Source of the DNA: Collinsella aerofaciens | Lineage (GTDB): Bacteria; Actinomycetota; Coriobacteriia; Coriobacteriales; Coriobacteriaceae | Direction: 5' to 3' | Assembly: GCF_963360655.1 (NCBI RefSeq) | Contig: NZ_OY725712.1 | Span: 930,001 to 994,000 of the forward strand | DNA length: 64,000 bases | In this document: positions 34,026 through 45,410 of the stretch, piece by piece | How positions within the stretch are numbered: position 1 is the stretch's first letter | Layout of the letters: every line of letters begins with the position of its first letter | Position numbers and translations under genes: made by a program | The notes under the pieces: generated by a model | Database searches by the model: none | What the model was told of the DNA's origin: nothing | What the model saw: only the letters and a program-made list of their open reading frames with translations

Positions 34026-34037
34026 TTTGGGGGTTTA

Positions 34038-35399
34038 ATGCTACGCCGTAAGGTCACTGATAGGCTTTTGAGCTGGAAGAATAACTCCAATAAGGCATTA
34101 CTCGTTACTGGTGCGCGTCAGATTGGCAAGAGCTATGCGATTCGCGCGTTTGGACAAAGCAACTACGCTTCGTATTTTGAGGTCAATTTACTACTCGATG
34201 TCGAAGCAAGGAATGCACTTGTTGGCGCAAAGAACTCCGTTGACTTTATCAACCGTGTAGCCCTTCTTGCGGATGCGCCGCTTGTTGAGGGCGATACGCT
34301 TGTCTTTGTCGATGAGATTCAGGAGTATCCGCAGATCGTTACACTCATGAAGGCGTTGGTCGAGGATGGGCGCTTTAGCTATGTCTTCTCGGGGTCTATG
34401 CTTGGGACTGAGTTTAAGGGGGTCTCTTCTTTTCCGGTGGGGTATGTAGAGCACATTGTTATGCGCCCGATGGATTTTGAAGAGTTTTGTTGGGCAAACA
34501 GCGTTAGCGAGAATGTGCTTGCAGGCATTCGCAGCTGCCTTGTCGAGAAACATCCTGTCGAAAACTATATTCATGAGGCGATGCTCAAGAACTATAGAGC
34601 TTATATCGTTTGCGGCGGCATGCCGGAGGTCGTTCAGAATTATATTGATTCGGGTTATTCGCTCGTGAGCACACGTGAGCTTCAAACTCAGCTGGTCGAT
34701 CAGTACAAAAGCGATATCTCAAAATATGCATCGACTCGAGCGTTTAACGTTCGGTCGATTTTTGAGCAAATTCCCGTTCAGCTTGAGGCGGAGTCTCATC
34801 GCTTTGTTGTTTCGTCTCTGGGTGAGGGAGCTCGCCTTAAAAAATATGAGCAGGATTTCCTGTGGCTTGTTAACGCAGGTGTTGGATTGATGGTCGCCAG
34901 GGTGACGGAGCCACGGAGTCCTCTCAAGAGGACGGAGAAAACGACGGCCTTCAAACTATATGAGTCTGATACGGGCATGCTCGCATCGCGGTACCCCGGC
35001 AGCACCGCACGCGCTGTCTATCTTGATATGAAAACTCCCAACCTTGGTGGTCTCTATGAGAACGTGGTCGCGCAGGAACTTGTTGCCCTCGGGGCGGATG
35101 CATGGTACTACCAAACGCGTGAGGTCGGTGAAGTTGACTTTGTGATCGAAGGCGCCCACGGGCACGTTGTCCCAATCGAGGTCAAATCGGGCAAGAAAGT
35201 TCGAGCGCACGCGGCCCTCGATCGTCTGATGAGTGTGGGCGAGTACAAAATTCCCGAGGCCGTTGTACTAAGCCACGAGAATCTCAGCAAAGAGGGCAAG
35301 GTTCTGTACGTTCCAATCTACATGACGTTTTGTCTCGATGAGTTTATGGAAAAGGATGACCCCAATAACGATTTCTCGTTCGCGCCCATATCTCTCTAG
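34038..35399 (+). CDS. AAA-family ATPase with DUF4143 domain
   Basis: 453 residues. Residues 1-170 form a P-loop domain: ALLVTGARQIGKSYAIRAFG (Walker A GARQIGKS), Walker B TLVFVDEIQEYP and sensor YVFSGSMLGTE. The C-terminal half matches the DUF4143 restriction-endonuclease-like fold, with GEVDFVIEG and PIEVKSGKK (D-x(n)-ExK nuclease-type triad). Proteins of this group are widespread, often horizontally acquired, and of unproven function; a defence or mobile-element role has been suspected. Start at ATG 34038, directly after the third upstream iteron. Codon use and GC content are lower than in the neighbours, consistent with transfer. Confidence 0.85.
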   Translation: MLRRKVTDRLLSWKNNSNKALLVTGARQIGKSYAIRAFGQSNYASYFEVNLLLDVEARNALVGAKNSVDFINRVALLADAPLVEGDTLVFVDEIQEYPQIVTLMKALVEDGRFSYVFSGSMLGTEFKGVSSFPVGYVEHIVMRPMDFEEFCWANSVSENVLAGIRSCLVEKHPVENYIHEAMLKNYRAYIVCGGMPEVVQNYIDSGYSLVSTRELQTQLVDQYKSDISKYASTRAFNVRSIFEQIPVQLEAESHRFVVSSLGEGARLKKYEQDFLWLVNAGVGLMVARVTEPRSPLKRTEKTTAFKLYESDTGMLASRYPGSTARAVYLDMKTPNLGGLYENVVAQELVALGADAWYYQTREVGEVDFVIEGAHGHVVPIEVKSGKKVRAHAALDRLMSVGEYKIPEAVVLSHENLSKEGKVLYVPIYMTFCLDEFMEKDDPNNDFSFAPISL

Positions 35400-35460
35400 C
35401 CATTTGAATCTGCAATCCAGCCCCGTCCACGCATCAATGCATTTCCCAAGGTGCTGCGCG

Positions 35461-35563
35461 TTTCGCGGCAAAGCCGCGAAAAAGCAAAGGGATAAGAAGC
35501 CGCAACAACCCCGCCCCCCATCCATCCCCAAAGCAACGCGCCTTTCGCGGCAAAGCCGCGAAA
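35461..35563. repeat. Tandem pair of TTTCGCGGC hairpins
   Basis: Identical 21-base hairpins TTTCGCGGC-AAA-GCCGCGAAA at 35461-35481 and 35543-35563. The flanks also align (AGC then GGGA-AA-GCC), so this is a diverged tandem duplication of a unit of about 82 bp in the gap between the AAA gene and nifJ. Confidence 0.65.
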
Positions 35564-35634
35564 CAGCGACCGGGACAAAAGGCCCCACCAACCACGTCCT
35601 TCATTCAGCCACACAATCCAAGGACGTAGTCGTA

Positions 35635-35759
35635 GCAGGATCTGAGGGCTGACCTTCGCGGACACTCCGCAGGACGAAAGAACCCCCGCCGCACGTAGTG
35701 CGCAGCGGGGGTTCTTTCATGTCCGAGGACGTCCGCGAAGGTCAGCCCTCAGATCCTGC
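35635..35759. repeat. Long inverted repeat D with nested terminator after nifJ
   Basis: Perfect 29-base arms (35635-35663 and 35731-35759). The interior continues pairing through GGAC/GTCC and a perfect 14-bp stem GAAAGAACCCCCGC/GCGGGGGTTCTTTC. It starts 10 bp past the nifJ stop on the minus strand. The inner stem with TTCTTTC probably terminates nifJ. The outer arms are unrelated to elements A-C. Confidence 0.88.
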
Positions 35760-35769
35760 GGTGAGAGAC

Positions 35770-39309
<3,540 letters not shown>

Positions 39310-39711
39310 ATACCCCTCTCCTCTCATATAGGTATACAGGCCCCGGCGATCGCCGGGATGTTGGCATGATGGGATTTTCGCTGTTGCTTCCAATCATCTG
39401 GCAGGCAGGCTCAGCAGCAGGTACATGGCGTGGAGAGAAGGCATGCCGAGGCGCGGGGCGGTTAATGCGCTCCACAGGCCCAGCTACCCGTCTTGCACAT
39501 GGCCGAGCGCCGCAAAGGCCGCATGCCGGATGCTCCCGGGCACGCCCCGGCGATGGGAAGCGCCCGCAACGGAAATCCGCATGCGGGTTTATTGTACCCC
39601 GCCGTCAAGTGTAATTTCGGCAAATATAGGCGGGCGGTAAAGGTTTGCCTCGGGTGACCGCCGGGAGCAAAATGATCCCTTGGGGACGGAGGGACCATTT
39701 GGCAGGACTGG
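39310..39711. other. Intergenic region upstream of nifJ
   Basis: No gene seen. It should hold the nifJ promoter; TACAAT at about 39592 on the minus strand is the best -10-like word but lacks a partner. A small GGGGAC-type palindrome AAATGATCCC/GGGACCATTT lies at 39670-39700, next to the stop of the FHA gene, and resembles the REP-like element at 31068. Confidence 0.4.
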
Positions 39712-40650
39712 CTAGAGGGCACCGAAGAGAATGGCGTAGGTAGTGGATTCGCCGAGCTTGAGCTCGTCGCCGGGATTGAGTTGGGCGGAACGGCCGGGCT
39801 CGACCTGAATGCAGACGCGCGTGGCCCCGTTTACCACCACGGTTCCGTTGGTGGACGACAAGTCCTCGACGTGCCAGATATTTTGAGCATCGCACCAGAT
39901 ATGGGCATGGCGGGCCGAGACATCGTCGCCGACGTCGGTAATATCGCCCTCACCAGTGGCCAGTGCGCCAATCTCAACACCCTGCTCGCTCGGCTGAATC
40001 CAGCGCGGGGCGCTCACGACAAAACTGTTTTGCACGCGCAGCAAGCCCAAGGGGTGCGCCGGGGCGGGTTCGCGTTCGCCCGCGGTCATCGACATGCCAA
40101 GCGAACGCGGCGTGGATGTTCCTCCGCCACAGGTCGCGTGCGCGTAGTCGATGGCATAGTTCACCGAGGACCGCACATCCGCCGAACAACCGACAGCGAC
40201 AAACAGCACCAGCACGGCCTCGGCGCGCTCGGCGGGCATGAGTTCCGCCGCCTGGGACAGGCGATCGAGCGCGTTGCGATAGAGATTCGTGTCCTGGTGG
40301 CACTCTTCGAGCGCGCGTACCATCGGTTCACCTGCAGGACCGCACACCATATTGATCACAGCCGTGGAGTCCATGGGATTTCGCTGGCGCAGGGCCAGTT
40401 GCGACATAATACGCGCAGCCGAGGTACCGTATTCGGCAAAGTAGCGCTGCTGAAGCGTGCCGACCGGCGCGCGAACGATAAAGCGGGAAACCCAAGAGCG
40501 ATCGGCGGCTCGACTCTGCGGGCTGCGGCCGTCGGCGAGCGGACGGGACGAAAGCACCAAGCCGCACAGCTCGATATGGCTCAGATGCGCCGCGCGCTTA
40601 AAGATGTCAAACATGGCCCCGCATGGGGTGAGCTCAACTTGAGATGCCAT
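39712..40650 (-). CDS. FHA-domain protein
   Basis: 312 residues. Residues 1-190 are an alpha/beta domain without clear assignment (it includes VLVLFVAVGCSADVRSSVNY). Residues 230-312 form a forkhead-associated phosphothreonine-binding domain with SARHAHIW, LSSTNGTVVVNG and LNPGDELKLGES. Its start lies 3 bp after the stop of the upstream Ser/Thr kinase, and the ribosome site GGAGG sits in the kinase's last codons, so the two are translationally linked. It is the likely reader or substrate of that kinase. Confidence 0.85.
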   Translation of the reverse strand: MASQVELTPCGAMFDIFKRAAHLSHIELCGLVLSSRPLADGRSPQSRAADRSWVSRFIVRAPVGTLQQRYFAEYGTSAARIMSQLALRQRNPMDSTAVINMVCGPAGEPMVRALEECHQDTNLYRNALDRLSQAAELMPAERAEAVLVLFVAVGCSADVRSSVNYAIDYAHATCGGGTSTPRSLGMSMTAGEREPAPAHPLGLLRVQNSFVVSAPRWIQPSEQGVEIGALATGEGDITDVGDDVSARHAHIWCDAQNIWHVEDLSSTNGTVVVNGATRVCIQVEPGRSAQLNPGDELKLGESTTYAILFGAL

Positions 40651-40653
40651 GAC

Positions 40654-42498
40654 CTAGGCCTCCTTGGTCGTAGAAATAGAATCGGACGATACTTCGACAG
40701 GTCCGCCAAAAGTACGGGCAGCTGCGGCTCCACCGGCAAGCGGAGTCGCCATCTGGGCTTTTGTGCGTCGCGGTGCCGAAACGGGAAGTTCAAAGGCAAA
40801 GCCCATCGCAAGCAAAAACCACGTAAGCGTATAGGTTGCAACCAGAGCGGCAACAAGGCCGCCCATCACGGCGCGTTGGGAAAATACGCTACATGCAGCC
40901 ACAACCAGCACCGGAACCTCGCAGGCAGAAAGCGCAAGCACACCCTGCAGGAAGCCCGAGCGCCGATCGCGCGCAAGTGCCCCCGCGGCAACGCCGGCTA
41001 TGCCTGGCAGCGCCAACGCCAGTGCGGCAATAATACCCGGTAGCGACCCAGACCACACGAGCGATCCCAAAGTCGCCGTCACGCGAGCGCCCGACGCCAG
41101 CAGCGCGGCCGAAACCACGACCACAGCCCAAACCACGCCACAGACGACCGTCGCGCCGACCATCAGCGCGCGACGCACCGCGCGGCCAGACGCATCCATG
41201 GGGCACGGCGTGAGCGGCTCGCCGCGGAGCGAACGACCGACATTTTGCGCATAGTGGTCACAAAACGCCGAGAGCGCCGCCTCGACCGCCGCCGGCTCGG
41301 GACGATCTTTTTGATGGCTGGACAGACAGGCCATCACCACGTCGAACAGCTGGGCATCGACAAACGCCAGCGCATCGCGTAGCTCTTCGGAATCCGGCTC
41401 AAGCCCTAGCTGCTGGGCCTGCTCGGCCGCGGCGAGCGCCACATCGGGCTCACGACGAAGCAGCTGAGTCAAATCACAACCGGGCGCATGGGCACCAATG
41501 GGATAGTCGGGCCGCGTGTCCATTTTGAGACGGTAGGGGCTCGCGATGTCGCGCGTCCTTTTGCGCGAACCCGAGGCGCCCGAAGTGCTCGGCGCGGCTT
41601 CGTATGGCGCGACGCCGGCAATGAGCTCGTAAACCGTGCTTGCCGCGGCATAGACGTCGATCGCCGGCGACATACGCAAAGCGCGCAGGTCGGGAATATC
41701 GTCGGTGAGCATCTCGGGCGGAGCGTAGGCCACCGTCGCGCGACGCAGCGTCGCATAACGCTCCGTAAACGACGCCTTGCCGCCGGTACCGGCCACGGCC
41801 GACGCAGGCTCAAGCGCCAGCGACGAGCCAAAGTCGATCAGGCACAGGTCAAAGGTGCCCTCGGCAAGCTGCCGGTCAAGCGGTAGACGCGCCGTGCGCA
41901 CCATAATATTAGCGGGCGAGATATCGCGATGGACAAAGCCCTCGCCCACCAGGCTCATACGGCAGAGCAGATCGAACAGGTCGCGACCCAGACGCGCCGC
42001 CACAAGCGGCGACAGGCGTCCGGCATCGTCCACGGCGAGTCGCGAACGCAAGCGGGCAAGCGTCTCGCCCTCGACCCATTCCATGACAATTGCAGGCACA
42101 CCGTCGACCTCGCCCCAGCCATAGAGGCGGGGAAAGCCCTTAAGGCCCGAAAGGGCGCGATGGCATTCGTATTCCTCGCGAAACGCCGCCTTGAACTTGG
42201 CGACCAGCGCCTCGTGAGCGGCATCGTCGTCAAACTCATCGCGCGTCGGCAAGATGAGCTGCTTGAGTGCCACGGCCTCGCCTTGGGCGTTGACGGCACG
42301 CGTCACGCGGCCGATACCGCCACGGCGCATGGTGGCATCGTCGGCAAACAGCATCGTAAAACGACGCAGATAGGCAGGCAGTTCGTCCTGACCGAGCGCA
42401 ATGGCCGGCTCAAACCCGTCGACACGCGCCAGGCGCAGGCCGACCATGGGATCGCGACCGAGTGATTGTGGTGTGGTGGATGCAAGATCGGTCATCAT
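40654..42498 (-). CDS. Ser/Thr protein kinase with C-terminal membrane domain
   Basis: 614 residues. Eukaryotic-like kinase domain in residues 50-430: GIGRVTRA glycine loop, Lys79 in VALKQL, HRDISPANIM (190-199) and DFG at 222-224. The catalytic loop has serine where most kinases have lysine (HRD-x-S-PAN), and DFG is followed by SS, so activity may be atypical. The C-terminus has about five transmembrane helices (440-600). Its ATG overlaps the upstream stop by 4 bp. It is the middle gene of an exported-protein / kinase / FHA operon. Confidence 0.85.
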   Translation of the reverse strand: MMTDLASTTPQSLGRDPMVGLRLARVDGFEPAIALGQDELPAYLRRFTMLFADDATMRRGGIGRVTRAVNAQGEAVALKQLILPTRDEFDDDAAHEALVAKFKAAFREEYECHRALSGLKGFPRLYGWGEVDGVPAIVMEWVEGETLARLRSRLAVDDAGRLSPLVAARLGRDLFDLLCRMSLVGEGFVHRDISPANIMVRTARLPLDRQLAEGTFDLCLIDFGSSLALEPASAVAGTGGKASFTERYATLRRATVAYAPPEMLTDDIPDLRALRMSPAIDVYAAASTVYELIAGVAPYEAAPSTSGASGSRKRTRDIASPYRLKMDTRPDYPIGAHAPGCDLTQLLRREPDVALAAAEQAQQLGLEPDSEELRDALAFVDAQLFDVVMACLSSHQKDRPEPAAVEAALSAFCDHYAQNVGRSLRGEPLTPCPMDASGRAVRRALMVGATVVCGVVWAVVVVSAALLASGARVTATLGSLVWSGSLPGIIAALALALPGIAGVAAGALARDRRSGFLQGVLALSACEVPVLVVAACSVFSQRAVMGGLVAALVATYTLTWFLLAMGFAFELPVSAPRRTKAQMATPLAGGAAAARTFGGPVEVSSDSISTTKEA

Positions 42499-43400
42499 AG
42501 GGCAAGCGCCGCCACGTTATTGTTGAAGTTACCGAGCGCGACGTCATCATCGCCGTAATGGCCAACCCATTGACATAGGTTGGTGTAACAGCCCCACAGA
42601 TTGGCATACTGCTGATACCACTTTGACCGGGGCGAGAATGTCTGACGACCGAACTCGGCTCGAATGACAAACATCTCCCCGACCAGGCTGTCGCACGGCC
42701 TGGGATCTCCCGTAGAGTTATAGGTCGAGACCACGTCATTGGCACGAGAAACGTAACTGTCGAGCATGTTGTACTTGGTCACAAGCCAACTGTGAATGCC
42801 CTCTTCCTCAGCAGCGGAAAGGCCGCCGGAGTTTGCATCGTTGTCAGTGTTGCCGCCCGTCGAGCCGCCGTTTCCAGGCCCTCCGGTAGAGGAACCCGAC
42901 CCAGAGCCGCCGCCCGAACTCGATGAATCCGAGCCGGAGCCAGAAGTATCCGAGCTACCGGGCTTTCCGGACTGCTGGGCGTCCTGCTCCTTTTGCTGCT
43001 CGACCTTATTCACCGTTGCCGCCACGCTATTGTTGGACAATCGATCGATGATCTTGGTGTTGGTGAGCACGATGGTTTTGCCATTGGCAAGCGTGACTTC
43101 GTTGTCCGGGGCCTCGGCGCCGTCCGCATCGTCGGTGCCAAACACAATATGCGCGACCACACTTGCCCAAGCATATCCAGTCGTGGTACCCAGATCACTT
43201 TTGACCTCATGCCCCACGCGCGGTTCGCGTGCGGCATGCGCCTGCATCATGGACGGCACGGTCATGCCATAGGCAGAAACGCCAGCCATGACCAGCACCA
43301 GCGAGCACGATAGCAGTGCGTACGCCCGCGGCGCCAAGCCCAGTCGGCGTCGTATGCGCACCGCGGCGCCGCGCTTTGTCTGAGTGCCACCGGGCCGCAT
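42495..43400 (-). CDS. Exported or membrane-anchored protein of the kinase/FHA operon
   Basis: 301 residues. Basic N-terminus, one hydrophobic helix (AYALLSCSLVLVMAGVSAYGM, about 18-40), an external domain of about 110 residues, a long S/G linker (GSGSDSSSSGGGSGSGSSTG) and a C-terminal helical domain of about 110 residues. No enzyme motif. Start at ATG 43400 because GGAGGAG lies six bases upstream; the longer open frame crosses a terminator hairpin. Overlaps the kinase start by 4 bp. It may be the sensor or target of the kinase, but nothing in the sequence proves it. Confidence 0.7.
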   Translation of the reverse strand: MRPGGTQTKRGAAVRIRRRLGLAPRAYALLSCSLVLVMAGVSAYGMTVPSMMQAHAAREPRVGHEVKSDLGTTTGYAWASVVAHIVFGTDDADGAEAPDNEVTLANGKTIVLTNTKIIDRLSNNSVAATVNKVEQQKEQDAQQSGKPGSSDTSGSGSDSSSSGGGSGSGSSTGGPGNGGSTGGNTDNDANSGGLSAAEEEGIHSWLVTKYNMLDSYVSRANDVVSTYNSTGDPRPCDSLVGEMFVIRAEFGRQTFSPRSKWYQQYANLWGCYTNLCQWVGHYGDDDVALGNFNNNVAALAL

Positions 43401-43422
43401 GCGTTCTCCTCCAACAAAAACA

Positions 43423-43440
43423 CGCCGCTCGGGAGCGGCG
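43423..43440 (-). terminator. Terminator hairpin abutting the 43400 ribosome site
   Basis: 7-bp stem CGCCGCT/AGCGGCG with a 4-base loop, then TGTTTTTG on the minus strand. The T tract runs straight into the GGAGGAG of the next gene (start 43400), so it either ends the recR transcript or works as an attenuator for the kinase operon. Confidence 0.7.
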
Positions 43441-43484
43441 CATTCATTCGAATCCATATTTGAGTGTATCAGCGAACCAAAAAG

Positions 43485-43494
43485 GTTGCGCAAC
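43485..43494. promoter_or_regulatory. Palindrome GTTGCGCAAC upstream of the kinase operon
   Basis: 10-bp perfect palindrome, core of the word found at 8079 and 17474. It is 85-95 bp upstream of the start at 43400. A looser relative, TTTGTTG-CA-CAACAAA, is at 43555-43570. Confidence 0.4.
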
Positions 43495-43554
43495 GAATGG
43501 ACAAATTAAGGATGCGAGCGGAAGCATCCATGCGATAAGCGGATACGAAGCATC

Positions 43555-43570
43555 TTTGTTGCACAACAAA
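43555..43570. promoter_or_regulatory. Inverted repeat TTTGTTG-CA-CAACAAA
   Basis: 7-bp arms with a 2-base centre, 60 bp from the related GTTGCGCAAC site, in the gap between recR and the kinase operon. Confidence 0.35.
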
Positions 43571-43578
43571 CTCACAGT

Positions 43579-43608
43579 CGCACGGGGAAATTATGACTAC
43601 CCCGTGCG
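43579..43608 (-). terminator. Hairpin after recR
   Basis: Perfect 9-bp stem CGCACGGGG/CCCCGTGCG with a 12-base AT-rich loop, 38 bp past the recR stop. No T tract follows directly on the minus strand, so terminator activity is uncertain. Confidence 0.45.
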
Positions 43609-43645
43609 TCGCGAGGAAAACATACGGCAGGAGCAGGCTCGCCAC

Positions 43646-44242
43646 CTAAATCGCGCGGCGGGCCTCGATGGCGCGGCCAAGCGTAAGCTCGTCGGCATAC
43701 TCCAAGTCGCCGCCCACGGGAAGGCCGCTTGCCAGACGCGACACCTCGACGCCCAACGGCTTGATGGTACGGGCCAGATAGCTCGCCGTGGTCTCGCCCT
43801 CAATATTGGGGTTGGTGGCGATGATGACCTCGTGGATGTCCTCGTGGCCCAAGCGTGCCAGCAGCTCTCGAATGTGCAGCTGCTCGGGGCCAATCTTGTC
43901 CATGGGACTGATCACGCCGCCCAATACGTGGTAGAGGCCGTGGTAGCTGCCCGTGCGCTCGATCGCCTGGACATCGCGCGGCTCGCCCACCACGCAAATG
44001 CGAGTGGTATCGCGCATCGGGTCCTGGCAGATGGAGCACTCGTCGGCCGTGGCGTAGTTAAAGCAGCGGCTGCAAAAGTGGACCTCCTGCTTGACCTCCA
44101 GGATGGCCTCGGCCAGGCGGCGCGCCTCCTCGGCGTCGGCCTCCAACAGGTAATAGGCGATGCGCTGGGCCGACTTGGGACCAATGCCCGGCAGACGGCC
44201 CAGCTCATCGAGCAGTTTTTGCAGACTGTGGTTGGCACTCAT
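43646..44242 (-). CDS. recR: Recombination protein RecR
   Basis: 198 residues, family length. N-terminal helix-hairpin-helix ([20 protein letters not shown]), four-cysteine zinc finger ([16 protein letters not shown]), Toprim domain ([28 protein letters not shown]) and C-terminal Walker-like [12 protein letters not shown]. RecR loads with RecO/RecF at gaps. It begins 13 bp after ybaB on the same strand; the dnaX-ybaB-recR order is the common bacterial cluster, here interrupted by one inverted small gene. Confidence 0.97.
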   Translation of the reverse strand: MSANHSLQKLLDELGRLPGIGPKSAQRIAYYLLEADAEEARRLAEAILEVKQEVHFCSRCFNYATADECSICQDPMRDTTRICVVGEPRDVQAIERTGSYHGLYHVLGGVISPMDKIGPEQLHIRELLARLGHEDIHEVIIATNPNIEGETTASYLARTIKPLGVEVSRLASGLPVGGDLEYADELTLGRAIEARRAI

Positions 44243-44255
44243 ATATATGCGTGTC

Positions 44256-44576
44256 TTAGAACGGCATGCCCGGGATGTTGAGGCCGCCGGTGATGGCGCC
44301 CATCTGCTTGTTGGCGAGCTCGTTGACGCCGCGAACGGCCTCGTTGACGGCAGCCATGATCATATCCTGCAGCATATCGACGTCCTCGGGATCGAGCGCA
44401 TCGGGATCGATGGTGAGGTTGACGAGCTCCATCTCGCCGTTAACGGTCACCTTGACCATGCCGCCGCCGGCAGAGGCGTCGACGGTCTGGGACTTGAGGT
44501 TCTCCTGCGCGGCGGCAAGCTGCTCCTGCATCTTGCGAGCCTGCTTCATCATCTGCTGCATGTTCATACCGGCCAT
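44256..44576 (-). CDS. ybaB: YbaB/EbfC nucleoid-associated protein
   Basis: 106 residues. [20 protein letters not shown] coiled helix, then [18 protein letters not shown] and a C-terminal helix with [16 protein letters not shown], typical of the dimeric YbaB DNA-binding family. Cotranscribed with recR (gap 13 bp). Confidence 0.95.
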   Translation of the reverse strand: MAGMNMQQMMKQARKMQEQLAAAQENLKSQTVDASAGGGMVKVTVNGEMELVNLTIDPDALDPEDVDMLQDMIMAAVNEAVRGVNELANKQMGAITGGLNIPGMPF

Positions 44577-44915
44577 GATGGCTCCTTTACGTGCGGCCGC
44601 ACGCCGAGCTGCAAGGGCAGCCGGAGCACGGCGGGACTTTCAAACTCAAAAATCGTACCACGGCGCGCGGCGAGAGAGCGGGGCGGACGTGTTACCTCAG
44701 TCGATATACATGTCCTCCAATACAAACCGCACTCAAAGATTATGCAAGGTCGAATTATGCAAGGTTGCATAATATCGCACACTCAATCTAGTAGAGCCGA
44801 ATCCGGCATTTCATGTGCGCCACTAAATAGCTAAATGCCGAACCGCTGCTCGAGGCGGCGCACATGGCGGCAGGGTATAATTTGATTGCCATAGATAGTA
44901 ATTTGGAGGTGCCCC
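44577..44915. other. Divergent regulatory region, ybaB-recR / small membrane protein
   Basis: No gene seen. It contains the ATTATGCAA sites (44739-44773) and a TATAAT hexamer at 44876-44881 on the plus strand, 35 bp before the start at 44916; no good -35 partner. Confidence 0.5.
44739..44773. promoter_or_regulatory. ATTATGCAA operator-like sites
   Basis: Half site ATTATGCAAGGT (44739-44750) followed by a perfect dyad ATTATGCAA-GG-TTGCATAAT (44754-44773); start-to-start distance 15 bp. It lies in the divergent promoter region, about 140 bp upstream of the gene at 44916. Confidence 0.5.
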
Positions 44916-45389
44916 ATGAATGCCCCCAACGCGCTCCAAAACATCCGCTCAAAACACCCCGTTGCATATGTGGTTCTCTATCTCTTTGTCGGCTGGGCAT
45001 TGCTGGTTGTCATCACCCATGCCATAGCTTTTGGAGCAGAACTGCTGATAGCCAGCTCGGACCAGCCCGTCGTCAAATGGGAGACGACCGATGAGTGCAC
45101 CGACGGAACCCGAACCGTCTACTACAACAGCCCGTCCCTCTATCAAGAGTTCAAGGTCAAGATAAAGGACTTCAAGATTGTCGATGCCGAGCTAGGCGTT
45201 TATTTGGCAATCGGAGCAACCATTAACGCCGAGCAAGTCGAGTACACGGACAGCCATGCGACGTATCGTATCGACCTCAGCATCCTAGGCCGACCGTCAC
45301 GCACCTGTCTGCTCAAATGCGACATACGCGGCACCACACTACACATGTCCGAAATACAGATGCGCCCGGACAAGGGGTCCTCTTCTTGA
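44916..45389 (+). CDS. Small membrane-anchored protein, unknown
   Basis: 157 residues. One transmembrane helix (VVLYLFVGWALLVVITHAIAF, about residues 18-40) followed by an external domain of about 110 residues with two beta-rich halves and cysteines at CTDGT and CLLKCDIRG. Start ATG 44916 with GGAGGTG five to six bases upstream. It points towards dnaX and is inserted, in opposite orientation, between dnaX and ybaB, which are usually adjacent. No family recognised. Confidence 0.65.
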   Translation: MNAPNALQNIRSKHPVAYVVLYLFVGWALLVVITHAIAFGAELLIASSDQPVVKWETTDECTDGTRTVYYNSPSLYQEFKVKIKDFKIVDAELGVYLAIGATINAEQVEYTDSHATYRIDLSILGRPSRTCLLKCDIRGTTLHMSEIQMRPDKGSSS

Positions 45390-45410
45390 GCAGTATACCC
45401 GCCTACGCAG

